64,000 nt of DNA from Bacillota bacterium (GTDB lineage Bacteria > Bacillota > Clostridia > Christensenellales > CAG-138), in NCBI GenBank assembly GCA_016286445.1, contig JAEESS010000001.1, forward strand, positions 1 to 64,000, in the 5' to 3' direction. Of this stretch, positions 53,019 to 61,864 are shown in pieces. The translations under genes and the position numbers were made by a program. The notes beneath the pieces were generated by a model. It saw nothing but the letters and a program-made list of their open reading frames with translations. It was not told the DNA's origin and did no database searches. Numbering within the stretch: the first letter of the stretch is position 1; each line of letters begins with the position of its first letter.

Positions 53019-53957
53019 ATGGGCATTGTTGTTCGTGATAAGAAGTTCCCGTCGGCTACGGGAATCTGCGACGTGCGCTACCGTATCTGGACGCCGGACG
53101 AGCCGCGCGCATGCGTACAGATCATTCACGGCATGGCGGAGCACATCGAACGGTATCATGATTTTGCCATGTATCTTGCCGAAAACGGTTTTCTGGTATT
53201 CGGTATGGACCTTCCCGGTCACGGCAAATCGGTCGGAAAGGATCAGCCGCTTGGCTATTTCGGAGAAAAAGACGGCTGGGACAACCTCATAAAAGACAAC
53301 AAAACCATGCATGACGCAGTCATGAAGGATCATCCCTCCATGGCATGCATTCTCTTCGGCCATTCGATGGGCAGCTTCCTTGCAAGAACGTATGCCGGTC
53401 GGATGGGCGTTGATTTTGATGCGTTCATTTTCTCGGGGACAGCAGGCGCAAATCCTGCGCTTGCAATCGCCAAGATGATGGCAAAAAGCGCGATCAAAAA
53501 GGGCAAGGGCAATCAGCCGAACGAAAAGCTGAACAAGCTCGGGTTCGGCGGATACAATAAAAAGTTCAAGGATCCGAGAACGGAATTTGACTGGCTCTCC
53601 CGCGACACGGCGAATGTCGATCGCTATATTGAAGATCCGCTTTGCGGCTTTGTGTTTACGTCCTGCGCATTCTATGATCTGTTTACGGGACTGGGCGAGG
53701 TCTCCAATCTGAACTGGGCGAAACGCGTTCCGAACCGTCCGATCTTCCTGCTTGCCGGTTCCAACGATCCCGTAGGCAATATGGGAAAAGGCGTCAAACA
53801 GGTCAATCAGTGGCTTTTGAAGAGCGGTCATACAGTCACGATGAAGCTGTATCCGGAAGGACGGCATGAAATGCTGAACGAAACGAACCGCAAGGAAGTA
53901 TACGGCGACGTTCTTTTGTTCATCGAATCGGTCTGTGCCGCCGGAGAAAAAGAATGA
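53019..53957 (+). CDS. Alpha/beta hydrolase (monoacylglycerol lipase-like)
   Basis: 312 residues. HGMAEHIERYHDFA (oxyanion region), nucleophile Ser in GHSMGS, GSNDPVGNMGKG with the acid and a C-terminal His in EGRHEMLNE match the serine aminopeptidase S33/monoglyceride lipase subfamily. No signal peptide. ATG 53019 has GGAGG seven bases upstream. Overlaps the NagB-like gene by 4 bases. Confidence 0.92.
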   Translation: MGIVVRDKKFPSATGICDVRYRIWTPDEPRACVQIIHGMAEHIERYHDFAMYLAENGFLVFGMDLPGHGKSVGKDQPLGYFGEKDGWDNLIKDNKTMHDAVMKDHPSMACILFGHSMGSFLARTYAGRMGVDFDAFIFSGTAGANPALAIAKMMAKSAIKKGKGNQPNEKLNKLGFGGYNKKFKDPRTEFDWLSRDTANVDRYIEDPLCGFVFTSCAFYDLFTGLGEVSNLNWAKRVPNRPIFLLAGSNDPVGNMGKGVKQVNQWLLKSGHTVTMKLYPEGRHEMLNETNRKEVYGDVLLFIESVCAAGEKE

Positions 53958-54619
53958 GCGTTCTGATATACCGCGATGAAAAAACCGTCGGCGTATGCGC
54001 GGCGACGATCATCGCAGCACAAATCCTGACCGATTCATACTGCACGGTCGGCGTAGATTATCATGAAACGCTGCTGCCGGTCTTTGAATCCTTGTCCGCC
54101 ATGACAGAAAACGGGCTGCTTGCCTGGAACGATACAAAGGTTTATCAGCTGTTTGAGTTTCTGCCGGACGAAACCGGCGAACAGCGGATCGCAAACCTGC
54201 TCGGCAAAGCGTTGTTTGCGAAAACCGATATCAGCGAAAAGCAGTATATCGTTCCGTTCTCTTCCGACTGTCCGCCGGAGCAGACCGCGCAGCTGTTTGA
54301 AGAAGCGATCCTGAACGACGGAGGACTGGACATCGCGCTGGTTGCTGTGCGTCATGACGGCGCTTTGCTGATGAATCAGAGCGCGGACCGCGATCCTGCG
54401 GCGCATGTTGAAACGATCGACGGCGATTCCTTCCTGACGGCGGGACTCAACGTGCTGATGCAGTGCAAGCATCCGATCGTTGTCGCAACGGGGCGAAACG
54501 TTTCCGGCGCGGTGAAGGCGATGCTGAAGGGCAGCCTTTCGGAAACGCCGCTTGCGGCGCTGCGTCTCCATCCCGGAGCAACCTTTATTATAGATGAAGA
54601 AGCGGCAGATTTGCTGTGA
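53954..54619 (+). CDS. NagB/6-phosphogluconolactonase-like protein with altered active site
   Basis: 221 residues. The fold pattern of the NagB/RpiA superfamily is readable (TVGVDYHET, DIALVAVRHDGALLMN), but the motif GxGxDGHxA reads AVRHDGALL, so the catalytic histidine is missing and glycines are lost. Probably a non-catalytic or differently acting relative of glucosamine-6-phosphate deaminase. Co-transcribed with the hydrolase upstream. Confidence 0.65.
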   Translation: MSVLIYRDEKTVGVCAATIIAAQILTDSYCTVGVDYHETLLPVFESLSAMTENGLLAWNDTKVYQLFEFLPDETGEQRIANLLGKALFAKTDISEKQYIVPFSSDCPPEQTAQLFEEAILNDGGLDIALVAVRHDGALLMNQSADRDPAAHVETIDGDSFLTAGLNVLMQCKHPIVVATGRNVSGAVKAMLKGSLSETPLAALRLHPGATFIIDEEAADLL

Positions 54620-54658
54620 GCTTTGTAACGATTTTGATTTGAATTAGGAGGAAAACAT

Positions 54659-55399
54659 ATGTCCGGACATTCCAAATGGGCAAACATCAAGAACAAAAAA
54701 GAAAAAACCGACGCACAAAAGGGTAAAATATTTACGAAGATCGGTCGTGAGATCGCCATCGCCGTAAAAGAAGGCGGCGGCGCCGACCCGGCGAACAACT
54801 CCAAGCTGCGCGACGTCATCGCAAAAGCAAAAGCTGCCAACATGCCGAACGACAATATTTCCCGCTCTATCAAGAAAGCAAGCGGCGACGGCAACAGCGT
54901 AGACTATGAAGAGGTCGTATACGAAGGCTACGGTCCGGGCAACATTGCCGTGATCGTTAACGTTCTGACCGACAACCGCAACCGTATTGCGGCAGAGATG
55001 CGGCACATCTTCTCCAAGAGCGGCGGCAACATGGGCGCTTCCGGCTCCGTTGCATGGATGTTCGATAAAAAGGGCTTGCTGGTCATCGAGCGTACGGCGC
55101 TCATGGATGAGGACGAAGTCATGATGCAGGCACTCGACGCAGGCGCTGACGACTTTGTCGCGCAGGACGACGTGTTTGAGGTTTACACCTCTCCCGCAGA
55201 TTTCTCTTCCGTTCGCGAGGGACTGGAAGGACTCGGTTACACGTTCCTTTCCGCGGAGATCGGTCAGATCCCGAAGAACACCACGAACATTACCGATCCG
55301 GAAACGATCGAGAAGATCGAACGGTTCCTGGAACGGATGGATGATAACGACGATGTTCAGGAAGTCTTCCACAACGGCGTTTGGGAAGAGAAAGAATAA
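54659..55399 (+). CDS. yebC: YebC/PmpR family regulator
   Basis: 246 residues. Opens GHSKWANIKNKKEKTDAQKG, the family hallmark, with GNMGASGSVAWMF in the centre. YebC-type proteins act as DNA-binding regulators or in translation of proline-rich stretches, depending on subgroup. TAGGAGG upstream of the ATG. A frequent companion of ruvABC, which is absent here. Confidence 0.95.
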   Translation: MSGHSKWANIKNKKEKTDAQKGKIFTKIGREIAIAVKEGGGADPANNSKLRDVIAKAKAANMPNDNISRSIKKASGDGNSVDYEEVVYEGYGPGNIAVIVNVLTDNRNRIAAEMRHIFSKSGGNMGASGSVAWMFDKKGLLVIERTALMDEDEVMMQALDAGADDFVAQDDVFEVYTSPADFSSVREGLEGLGYTFLSAEIGQIPKNTTNITDPETIEKIERFLERMDDNDDVQEVFHNGVWEEKE

Positions 55400-55449
55400 T
55401 ATCGGATCGCAAGCAATAAACATTAAGGAATAAAAAAGGAGGATCTATC

Positions 55450-55806
55450 ATGGCGATTTCTGTCGTGAATGAAATGGGAACCGTTTCCGTTTCGGAGGAT
55501 CTGATTGCAACGATTGCCGGGTATGCCGCGGTTGAAAATTACGGCATTGTCGGAATGTGCGCAAGAAGCGCAGGCGATGCGATCGTTGAATTGTTCGGAA
55601 AAGAAAATCTGCAGAAGGGCGTTCTGGTTGAAAAGATCGGCGAGAACGAGGTAGACATTACTCTGCATGTCGCGCTTCAGTACGGCGTCAGCCTTCCTGC
55701 GGTATCACAGAACACAAAGCAAAACGTACGGTATCGGATAGAGGATATGACCGGAGTTACTGTTCGCTGCGTGAATATCTTTGTGGAAAGTATTCGCGTT
55801 CAGTAA
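55450..55806 (+). CDS. Asp23/Gls24 family protein
   Basis: 118 residues. YAAVENYGIVGMC, VDITLHVALQYGVSLPAV and TGVTVRCVNIFVESIRV are the Asp23 blocks. The protein family supports envelope homeostasis and is typically encoded directly before fakA, as here (23 bases). AAAGGAGG upstream. Confidence 0.93.
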   Translation: MAISVVNEMGTVSVSEDLIATIAGYAAVENYGIVGMCARSAGDAIVELFGKENLQKGVLVEKIGENEVDITLHVALQYGVSLPAVSQNTKQNVRYRIEDMTGVTVRCVNIFVESIRVQ

Positions 55807-55829
55807 GCGGATTTCGGAGGGTTTGAGCA

Positions 55830-57485
55830 TTGAACATACTGAGCATCAAAGGCTCGCTGCTGCGTGATTTGTTTCTCGGCGGCGCTGCCAATCTTGAAAA
55901 AAACAAAGCGTATATTGATTCGCTGAACGTATTTCCCGTTCCGGACGGCGACACCGGAACCAATATGTCCATGACCATGCAGGGCGCGGTAAAGGACCTT
56001 CGCGCCATGCCGGACTCCGTTACGGTTGGCGAAGTCATGGATGCGGTCGCGCTCGGTGCGCTGAAAAACGCACGCGGCAATTCGGGCGTTATCCTTTCGC
56101 AGCTTTTCCGCGGGTACCAGCAGGTCTGCAAGGGACAAACGGAAATCGATATCACAATGCTTGCGGAAGCGCTTGAAACAGGCACCAATAAAGCATATAA
56201 AGCTGTTCTTCGTCCGAAGGAAGGCACGATTCTGACCGTTTCGCGCATGATTTCCCAGGATGCGATCGCATTCATCAAAAAGAAACCGAACGTCTCCCTT
56301 GAAGACTTTATGGATCATATCCTGACGGTCGGACAAGAAGCGCTTGACAATACGCCGAACCTTCTTCCTGTTCTCAAGGAGGCAGGCGTGGTCGACAGCG
56401 GCGGATACGGACTTTTGACCGTATATCGCGGCTTCAAAGCGGTTTTGATGGGCGAAGAGCTTCCGGACGTTGAAGAAGAGCCCGAAGCGGAACCGATGGA
56501 CGTCCAGGAAGAAGGTGCAAATCTCGATCATTTCTCCACGGAAGACATCGAGTTCGGATACTGCACGGAATTCTTTATCGTGCGGTTGATCGACAGCTTT
56601 TCCGAGGATGATCTGCAGAAGCTGCGCGATCATCTTCTGAAGGTCGGCGATTCCGTCGTCGTTGCTGCCGGAGACGATTTTGTCAAGGTACATGTGCATT
56701 CGAACTGCCCCGGCAAGATCCTGCAGTTTGCGATGCGGTACGGCGAACTGGATCGCATGAAAATCGAAAACATGCGTGAACAGAACCGTCAGCTGTTAGA
56801 ACAGAAAAAGCGCAACGAAAAGGAATACGGGCTCATTGCGGTCAGCGCAGGCGACGGGATCGACGAAATTTTCCGCAACTTCTCGGTGGACCGTATTATT
56901 TCCGGCGGACAGACCATGAACCCGAGCATCGATACGATCGTCAATGCCGTCGGACAGTGCAACGCGAGAAACGTGTTTGTTCTGCCGAACAACTCCAACA
57001 TCATTCTTGCGGCGCAGCAGGCGCAGAATCTGTGCTCCTGCAATGTCATCGTCCTGCCGACCAAGACGATCCCGCAGGGCATCGCGGCGGCGATGGCGTT
57101 CAATCCGGATCTTTCACTCGATGAAAACCGGGAAAATATGCAGGACGCGGTGAATGAGATCGTTTCCGGCGCCGTTACCTATGCGATCCGCGAAACGCAT
57201 TATAACGGCAATGACATCAAGGAAGGCGACATGATCGGGCTTGTCGATAACGATATTGCCGCTGTTTCTGCAAGCGTGAACGAAACCGTCGAGAAGATCA
57301 TCTGCAAGATGATCGAGAAACGCGGTATCGAGGATCCGATCGTGAATCTGTATTTCGGCGATGCAGTCGAAGAGGATGACGCGATCGCGCTTTCGGAGCA
57401 TCTGCAGGAGCAGTTTGAAGACGCGGAGTTCATCGTTGCGAGAGGCGGACAGCCGCTGTACTACTATTATCTTTCTGTTGAATGA
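55830..57485 (+). CDS. fakA: Fatty acid kinase subunit FakA
   Basis: 551 residues. N-terminal DAK2 kinase domain with the ATP/Mg site PDGDTGTNMSMTM (about 35-47), a central linker and a C-terminal DegV-like half. FakA phosphorylates fatty acids held by FakB so they can enter phospholipid synthesis. No fakB is nearby. The TTG start follows CGGAGGG. A terminator follows directly. Confidence 0.95.
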   Translation: MNILSIKGSLLRDLFLGGAANLEKNKAYIDSLNVFPVPDGDTGTNMSMTMQGAVKDLRAMPDSVTVGEVMDAVALGALKNARGNSGVILSQLFRGYQQVCKGQTEIDITMLAEALETGTNKAYKAVLRPKEGTILTVSRMISQDAIAFIKKKPNVSLEDFMDHILTVGQEALDNTPNLLPVLKEAGVVDSGGYGLLTVYRGFKAVLMGEELPDVEEEPEAEPMDVQEEGANLDHFSTEDIEFGYCTEFFIVRLIDSFSEDDLQKLRDHLLKVGDSVVVAAGDDFVKVHVHSNCPGKILQFAMRYGELDRMKIENMREQNRQLLEQKKRNEKEYGLIAVSAGDGIDEIFRNFSVDRIISGGQTMNPSIDTIVNAVGQCNARNVFVLPNNSNIILAAQQAQNLCSCNVIVLPTKTIPQGIAAAMAFNPDLSLDENRENMQDAVNEIVSGAVTYAIRETHYNGNDIKEGDMIGLVDNDIAAVSASVNETVEKIICKMIEKRGIEDPIVNLYFGDAVEEDDAIALSEHLQEQFEDAEFIVARGGQPLYYYYLSVE

Positions 57486-57493
57486 CGGATACA

Positions 57494-57517
57494 AGCCGCC
57501 GGATGGCGGCTTTTTTG
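57494..57517 (+). terminator. Intrinsic terminator abutting the recG start
   Basis: GCCGCC-GGAT-GGCGGC then six T, ending 2 bases before ATG 57519. Confidence 0.88.
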
Positions 57518-57518
57518 T

Positions 57519-59504
57519 ATGGAATTGATTGACCTGAAGGGCGTCGGCCCCAAACGCGCCGCTCTGTTTTCGGAACTCGGCATACGAACGCCGGAAGACC
57601 TTCTGACGTTTTATCCGCGGGAATATCTTGATTATTCCGCAATCACGCCGATCGCAAACGCCGAAGACGGAGAACGCGTTTCCATCCGTGTAACAGCACA
57701 GGCAGATCCAACCGTGTACTATTTCAAGGGGAAATACATGGTTTCGATTCGTGTTGCCGATGCAAGCGGGAAAGCATCTCTTAAATGGATCAATCAGCCG
57801 TATCGCGCCAATCAGTTTCACGCCGGCGACGTCATTTATGCAAATGCCATCGCATCCAAAAAGCACGGTACCGTTTTCTATAATCCGCAAATCAGTCGAG
57901 CTGAAGCCGGAATCATTCCCGTCTACGAATCCGTAAAAGGATTGACGCAGCCGCTCATCCGTGAATCGGTCAAGGAAATCCTGCAGCGCTGTACCGTACC
58001 GGAAACGCTTCCGGAAGAGTGGATCGAGCGATATCGGCTGATCCCGTTTGACGAAGCGTTGCGCGAAGTCCATTTTCCGTCGTCTGCGGATCTGCTGAAT
58101 CAGGCGAAGCGCAGGATTTCCTTTGAAGAGGCTTTTCTGTATTTTACGGCGATCCGTGCTTCTAAAGCCGATCGGAACATGAAAAACGGGTTCGCATTCC
58201 GCACGGATAACCTGCTTGAAAGCTTTTTGTCAACCGTTCCGTTCGCACCGACGGACGCTCAACTTCGCACGATGCACGAGATCGAATCCGATATGCGATC
58301 CGACCGTTCCATGAATCGCCTCATCCAGGGAGACGTCGGAAGCGGCAAAACGCTCGTTGCGGAATATGCGCTGTTCATTGCCGAACAAAACGGCAGACAG
58401 GGCGTTATGCTTGCGCCGACGGAGCTGCTTGCGGAACAGCATTTTCGGACCATGCGAAGACGTTTCCCGGATGCATGCCTGTATGTCGGCGGCATGCCCG
58501 CAAAAGAAAAAAAGCATGCGCTGGAACGCATTGCAAGCGGAGAAGCCAAAATTGTGATCGGCACGCATGCGCTGCTGTCCGATACGGTCCGATTCCGTCA
58601 TCTCGGGCTGGTCGTGACCGATGAACAGCATCGTTTCGGCGTTATGCAGCGTGCGAAAATCGAAATGAAAGGCATGAGACCGGACGTCCTTGTCATGTCT
58701 GCGACGCCGATCCCGCGGACGCTTGCGCTCTTGCTGTATGCGGATCTGGATTTGTCCATCATCGACAGATTGCCGCCGGGAAGACAGCCGATCAAAACGC
58801 ATTACGTTCCCCAGACAAAACGAAACGACCTATACCGACATCTTGCGGAGAATGCAAAAAACGGCGAACGTGCCTATGTTGTCTGTCCGCTGATCGAGCC
58901 AACGGAAGGGTATGAGGGACTTTCTCTTCAGGAACTGCATGAGGAACTCAAAACGCGGCTGCAGGATACGCTGATCGGGATCCTGCACGGGCAGATGTCG
59001 GACGCAGAGAAACAACATGCTATGGAAGCGTTTCGGAACGGATCGGTTCCGATCCTGATTTCAACGACTGTCGTGGAGGTCGGCGTTGACGTGCCGGAGG
59101 CGACGTCCATGGTGATCGAAGGCGCCGATCATTTCGGGCTTGCGACGCTGCATCAGCTGCGCGGAAGAGTGGGCAGGGGAGATCGGCAGTCGCACTGCTA
59201 TTTGCTTGCAAAAAAGATGACCGAACACGCAAAACAAAGGATCGAGGCAATGCTGGAGAGCACCGACGGTTTTGCGATTGCGCAGATGGACCTGGAAATG
59301 CGCGGAAGCGGAGACTTGTTCGGCGTTCGTCAGAGCGGAGACAGCGAAATGAACGGGATCCTTTCCAGCTGCACCGTTGAAATCATCGAAGCGGCGTCCT
59401 CGGCGGCGAACGACGTATTTACGCTGCCGACGCTGCAGTACAACACGCTTCTGGAAAAAGCAAGGGAGCGGTATCGCACGTTGAATCAGGTTGCGCACAA
59501 TTGA
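57519..59504 (+). CDS. recG: ATP-dependent DNA helicase RecG
   Basis: 661 residues. Wedge domain at the N terminus (LKGVGPKRAALFSELGI), Walker A GDVGSGKT near 270, the DEQH box VTDEQHRFGVMQR, helicase motif SATPIPRTLAL and the TRG motif HQLRGRVGRG. It remodels stalled forks and Holliday junctions. No free ribosome binding site: the only SD-like bases lie in the terminator arm GGCGGC, so start efficiency may depend on that hairpin. Confidence 0.96.
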   Translation: MELIDLKGVGPKRAALFSELGIRTPEDLLTFYPREYLDYSAITPIANAEDGERVSIRVTAQADPTVYYFKGKYMVSIRVADASGKASLKWINQPYRANQFHAGDVIYANAIASKKHGTVFYNPQISRAEAGIIPVYESVKGLTQPLIRESVKEILQRCTVPETLPEEWIERYRLIPFDEALREVHFPSSADLLNQAKRRISFEEAFLYFTAIRASKADRNMKNGFAFRTDNLLESFLSTVPFAPTDAQLRTMHEIESDMRSDRSMNRLIQGDVGSGKTLVAEYALFIAEQNGRQGVMLAPTELLAEQHFRTMRRRFPDACLYVGGMPAKEKKHALERIASGEAKIVIGTHALLSDTVRFRHLGLVVTDEQHRFGVMQRAKIEMKGMRPDVLVMSATPIPRTLALLLYADLDLSIIDRLPPGRQPIKTHYVPQTKRNDLYRHLAENAKNGERAYVVCPLIEPTEGYEGLSLQELHEELKTRLQDTLIGILHGQMSDAEKQHAMEAFRNGSVPILISTTVVEVGVDVPEATSMVIEGADHFGLATLHQLRGRVGRGDRQSHCYLLAKKMTEHAKQRIEAMLESTDGFAIAQMDLEMRGSGDLFGVRQSGDSEMNGILSSCTVEIIEAASSAANDVFTLPTLQYNTLLEKARERYRTLNQVAHN

Positions 59505-59530
59505 TAAAATCGCCGGGATCGGCGATTTTA
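59505..59530. terminator. Bidirectional terminator between recG and the SASP genes
   Basis: TAAAATCGCC (59505-59514) pairs with GGCGATTTTA (59521-59530), loop GGGATC. Confidence 0.8.
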
Positions 59531-59548
59531 TCTGCTTGCTTTTTTGTT

Positions 59549-59761
59549 TTATCTCATCATGGACGAGGACCCGTTCATGTTGTTCTGCGCGTACGAGATC
59601 ATACGCTTGACCATCTCGCCGCCGACCGAACCCGCTTCGCGCGAGGTCAGATCGCCGTTGTAGCCCTGTTTCAGATCCACATTCAGGGAGTTGGCAACTT
59701 CATACTTGAAATTCTGAAGCGCCTGCTTGCTTTCGGGAACCAATGCTCCGTTTCTGCTCAT
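59549..59761 (-). CDS. Alpha/beta-type small acid-soluble spore protein
   Basis: 70 residues of the SASP family: a KYEVANSLNV segment around the GPR protease site and the DNA-binding GYNGDLTSREAGSVGGEMVKRMI. SASPs coat and protect spore DNA from UV. It proves sporulation capacity. A paralogue lies 18 bases upstream on the same strand. Confidence 0.97.
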   Translation of the reverse strand: MSRNGALVPESKQALQNFKYEVANSLNVDLKQGYNGDLTSREAGSVGGEMVKRMISYAQNNMNGSSSMMR

Positions 59762-59779
59762 GGTTTGTTCTCCTTTCGT

Positions 59780-59977
59780 TTAGTGAAGATTCTTTTCCGC
59801 GTACGAAATCATACGCTTGACCATTTCACCGCCGATGCTGCCCGCTTCGCGCGAGGTCAGATCGCCGTTATAACCCGGCTTCAGATCGATATTCAAAGAG
59901 GATGCTACTTCGCTCTTGAAAGACTGCAGCTTGCTCTTGGAATCGGAAGACGTATTGTTATTGCTGTTGCGTGCCAT
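59780..59977 (-). CDS. Alpha/beta-type small acid-soluble spore protein (paralogue)
   Basis: 65 residues, differing from its neighbour chiefly in an Asn/Ser-rich N-terminal part (NSNNNTSSDSK). The C-terminal block GYNGDLTSREAGSIGGEMVKRM is nearly identical, so the two are a tandem duplication. ATG 59977 has AGGAGGTG upstream; GTG 59986 overlaps that site. Expression should need a forespore sigma factor; no sigma-A promoter is obvious. Confidence 0.97.
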   Translation of the reverse strand: MARNSNNNTSSDSKSKLQSFKSEVASSLNIDLKPGYNGDLTSREAGSIGGEMVKRMISYAEKNLH

Positions 59978-60073
59978 GTATTTCACCTCCTGTCAGCTTT
60001 GATGCTCTTAATTTCTGCAAAGTTCGCAGAATTATGAACGGAAAAATCTGTATCTGCGATTCGGAAATCTTGC

Positions 60074-60102
60074 TTGATTGATGATTCGATGTGTAGTATA
60101 AT
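60074..60102 (+). promoter_or_regulatory. Sigma-A promoter of miaB-ymcA-mutS
   Basis: TTGATT (60074-60079), 17 bases, TATAAT (60097-60102). Confidence 0.8.
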
Positions 60103-60129
60103 AGATTGAAAATTTATGGAGAATTTAAG

Positions 60130-61539
60130 ATGAACAACACGAATTTTGTATCGGAATCGGAGCTTTCGAGACAGAGAGACATGGCATTGACACTTGCGAA
60201 AGAGATCGTTCCGCGAAAACTGACATTTTTTGTGGAAACATTCGGCTGTCAGATGAACGTTCGTGACAGCGAGACGATCAAGGGCTGGCTTTCGCTGATC
60301 GGATATACGCAATGCGAAAGCAAGGAGCATGCGGATTTTGTTTTGTTCAATACCTGCTGTGTCCGCGAACACGCGGAAAAGCGGCTGATGGGCAATATCG
60401 GCGCACTGAAGGAGCTGAAAGACGCAAACCCGGGACTGATCATTGCAATCTGCGGCTGCATGATGCAGCAGGAAGGAATGGCAAAAAAGCTTCTGAAGCG
60501 ATTTCCGCACGTCAGCCTGATTTTCGGAACAAATGCGCTGCATCGTTTTCCGGAAATGCTGAATGCCGTTCTGAACGGTGAGCGAATTGCGATGACGGAT
60601 CGCGCCGGCGACGCGATCGCGGAGGGGCTTCCGAAACTGCGCGACAATCAGCGCAGCGCGTTTGTCAATATCATGTACGGATGCGACAATTACTGCTCCT
60701 ACTGCATCGTGCCGTATGTTCGCGGACATGAGCGTTCCCGCATGCCGGAGGATATCCGATCCGAAATCGTTTCGCTCGTCGAAACGGGCATTACGGAGAT
60801 CACACTGCTCGGACAGAATGTCAATTCTTACGGAAACGACGGATCAACGGGCATGCGGTTCGCAGAGCTTTTGCGCTATGTATCGGACGTACCGGGATTG
60901 AAGCGGATCCGGTTTATGTCGTCCCATCCGAAGGATCTGAACGAGGACGTCATGCAGGCGATTGCGACGCTTCCGAATGTCTGCCATCATGTGCATCTTC
61001 CGGTACAGTCCGGCAATAGCGAGATTCTGCGTCGGATGAACCGGAAATACACGCGCGAGCATTATCTGTCCATCATAGAGAATCTTCGGAAGCTGGTTCC
61101 GGACATTGAATTTACGACGGACATTATCGTGGGATTTCCCGGTGAAACGGAAGAAGCGTTTCGGGATACGCTTTCCTTGGTCGAGGAGGTCGGTTTTGCG
61201 GCGGCATTCACGTTTGCATATTCTCCGAGACAGGGAACGGTCGCAGCAAGGATGGAGGATCAGATCCCGGAGCCGGTCAAAAAACAGCGGCTGCAGGCGC
61301 TGAACGAACTGCAGGCGCGAAAAACGGTTGAGAATAACGAAAAATACATCGGACATGTCGGAGAGGTGCTTGTAGAAGGATACGACGAGCGCGGGGAAGA
61401 AACGCTGCTGTACGGAAAATACCAGAATTTCAAAATGGTGTATTTCCCGGGATGCAGGGAGCTTCTCAACCGATATGTCACGGTAAAAGTCACAAAGTCC
61501 AGCAAAAATTCATTATTGGGAGAAATGATCGATGCATGA
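60130..61539 (+). CDS. miaB: tRNA-2-methylthio-N6-dimethylallyladenosine synthase
   Basis: 469 residues: an N-terminal methylthiotransferase domain with a second Fe-S cluster (FGCQMNVRDSE), the radical SAM motif GCDNYCSYCIVPY near 180-192, and a C-terminal TRAM RNA-binding domain. It adds the 2-methylthio group at A37. ATG 60130 is preferred, as TTG 60106 lies at the predicted transcription start; GGAG at 60117-60120 is its ribosome binding site. Overlaps the next gene by 8 bases. Confidence 0.96.
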   Translation: MNNTNFVSESELSRQRDMALTLAKEIVPRKLTFFVETFGCQMNVRDSETIKGWLSLIGYTQCESKEHADFVLFNTCCVREHAEKRLMGNIGALKELKDANPGLIIAICGCMMQQEGMAKKLLKRFPHVSLIFGTNALHRFPEMLNAVLNGERIAMTDRAGDAIAEGLPKLRDNQRSAFVNIMYGCDNYCSYCIVPYVRGHERSRMPEDIRSEIVSLVETGITEITLLGQNVNSYGNDGSTGMRFAELLRYVSDVPGLKRIRFMSSHPKDLNEDVMQAIATLPNVCHHVHLPVQSGNSEILRRMNRKYTREHYLSIIENLRKLVPDIEFTTDIIVGFPGETEEAFRDTLSLVEEVGFAAAFTFAYSPRQGTVAARMEDQIPEPVKKQRLQALNELQARKTVENNEKYIGHVGEVLVEGYDERGEETLLYGKYQNFKMVYFPGCRELLNRYVTVKVTKSSKNSLLGEMIDA

Positions 61540-61864
61540 ATTGAAAACCTATTTGGAACTGAGCGAAAAGGTCAAGGCGGACAAAGCCTTGATGGAACTG
61601 ATCGATGCATATCAGTCCGAAACTAAACAACTGATGGATCTTCTGCAGAATCCCGATTATGACGCGCAGGAAGCGATCCGCTTGACCAACGACGTAGAGT
61701 ATATGTCGGGGCAGATCTCTGCAAACAAGCTCTACCGTGAATTTATCGGCGCAAAGGATGCGCTCGACAAGGCGCTTCGCGAGAAAGTGATCATGTCCAT
61801 GCCTTGCGACTGCAACTGCAGCACATGCAAACAGGAATGTGAATCCCGGGAGGATCATCAATGA
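61532..61864 (+). CDS. ymcA: YlbF/YmcA (Ric) family protein with C-terminal cysteine cluster
   Basis: 110 residues, helical, with LSEKVKADKALMELIDAYQ and an end CDCNCSTCKQEC. Position after miaB and before mutS matches YmcA (RicA) of Bacillus. There the Ric complex, which holds Fe-S clusters, helps RNase Y mature mRNAs. The tightly packed cysteines here are the likely ligands. Overlaps both neighbours. Confidence 0.88.
   Translation: MHELKTYLELSEKVKADKALMELIDAYQSETKQLMDLLQNPDYDAQEAIRLTNDVEYMSGQISANKLYREFIGAKDALDKALREKVIMSMPCDCNCSTCKQECESREDHQ

Noticed and set aside
59501..60037. 178-residue plus-strand frame
   Set aside because: Antisense to the two SASP genes.
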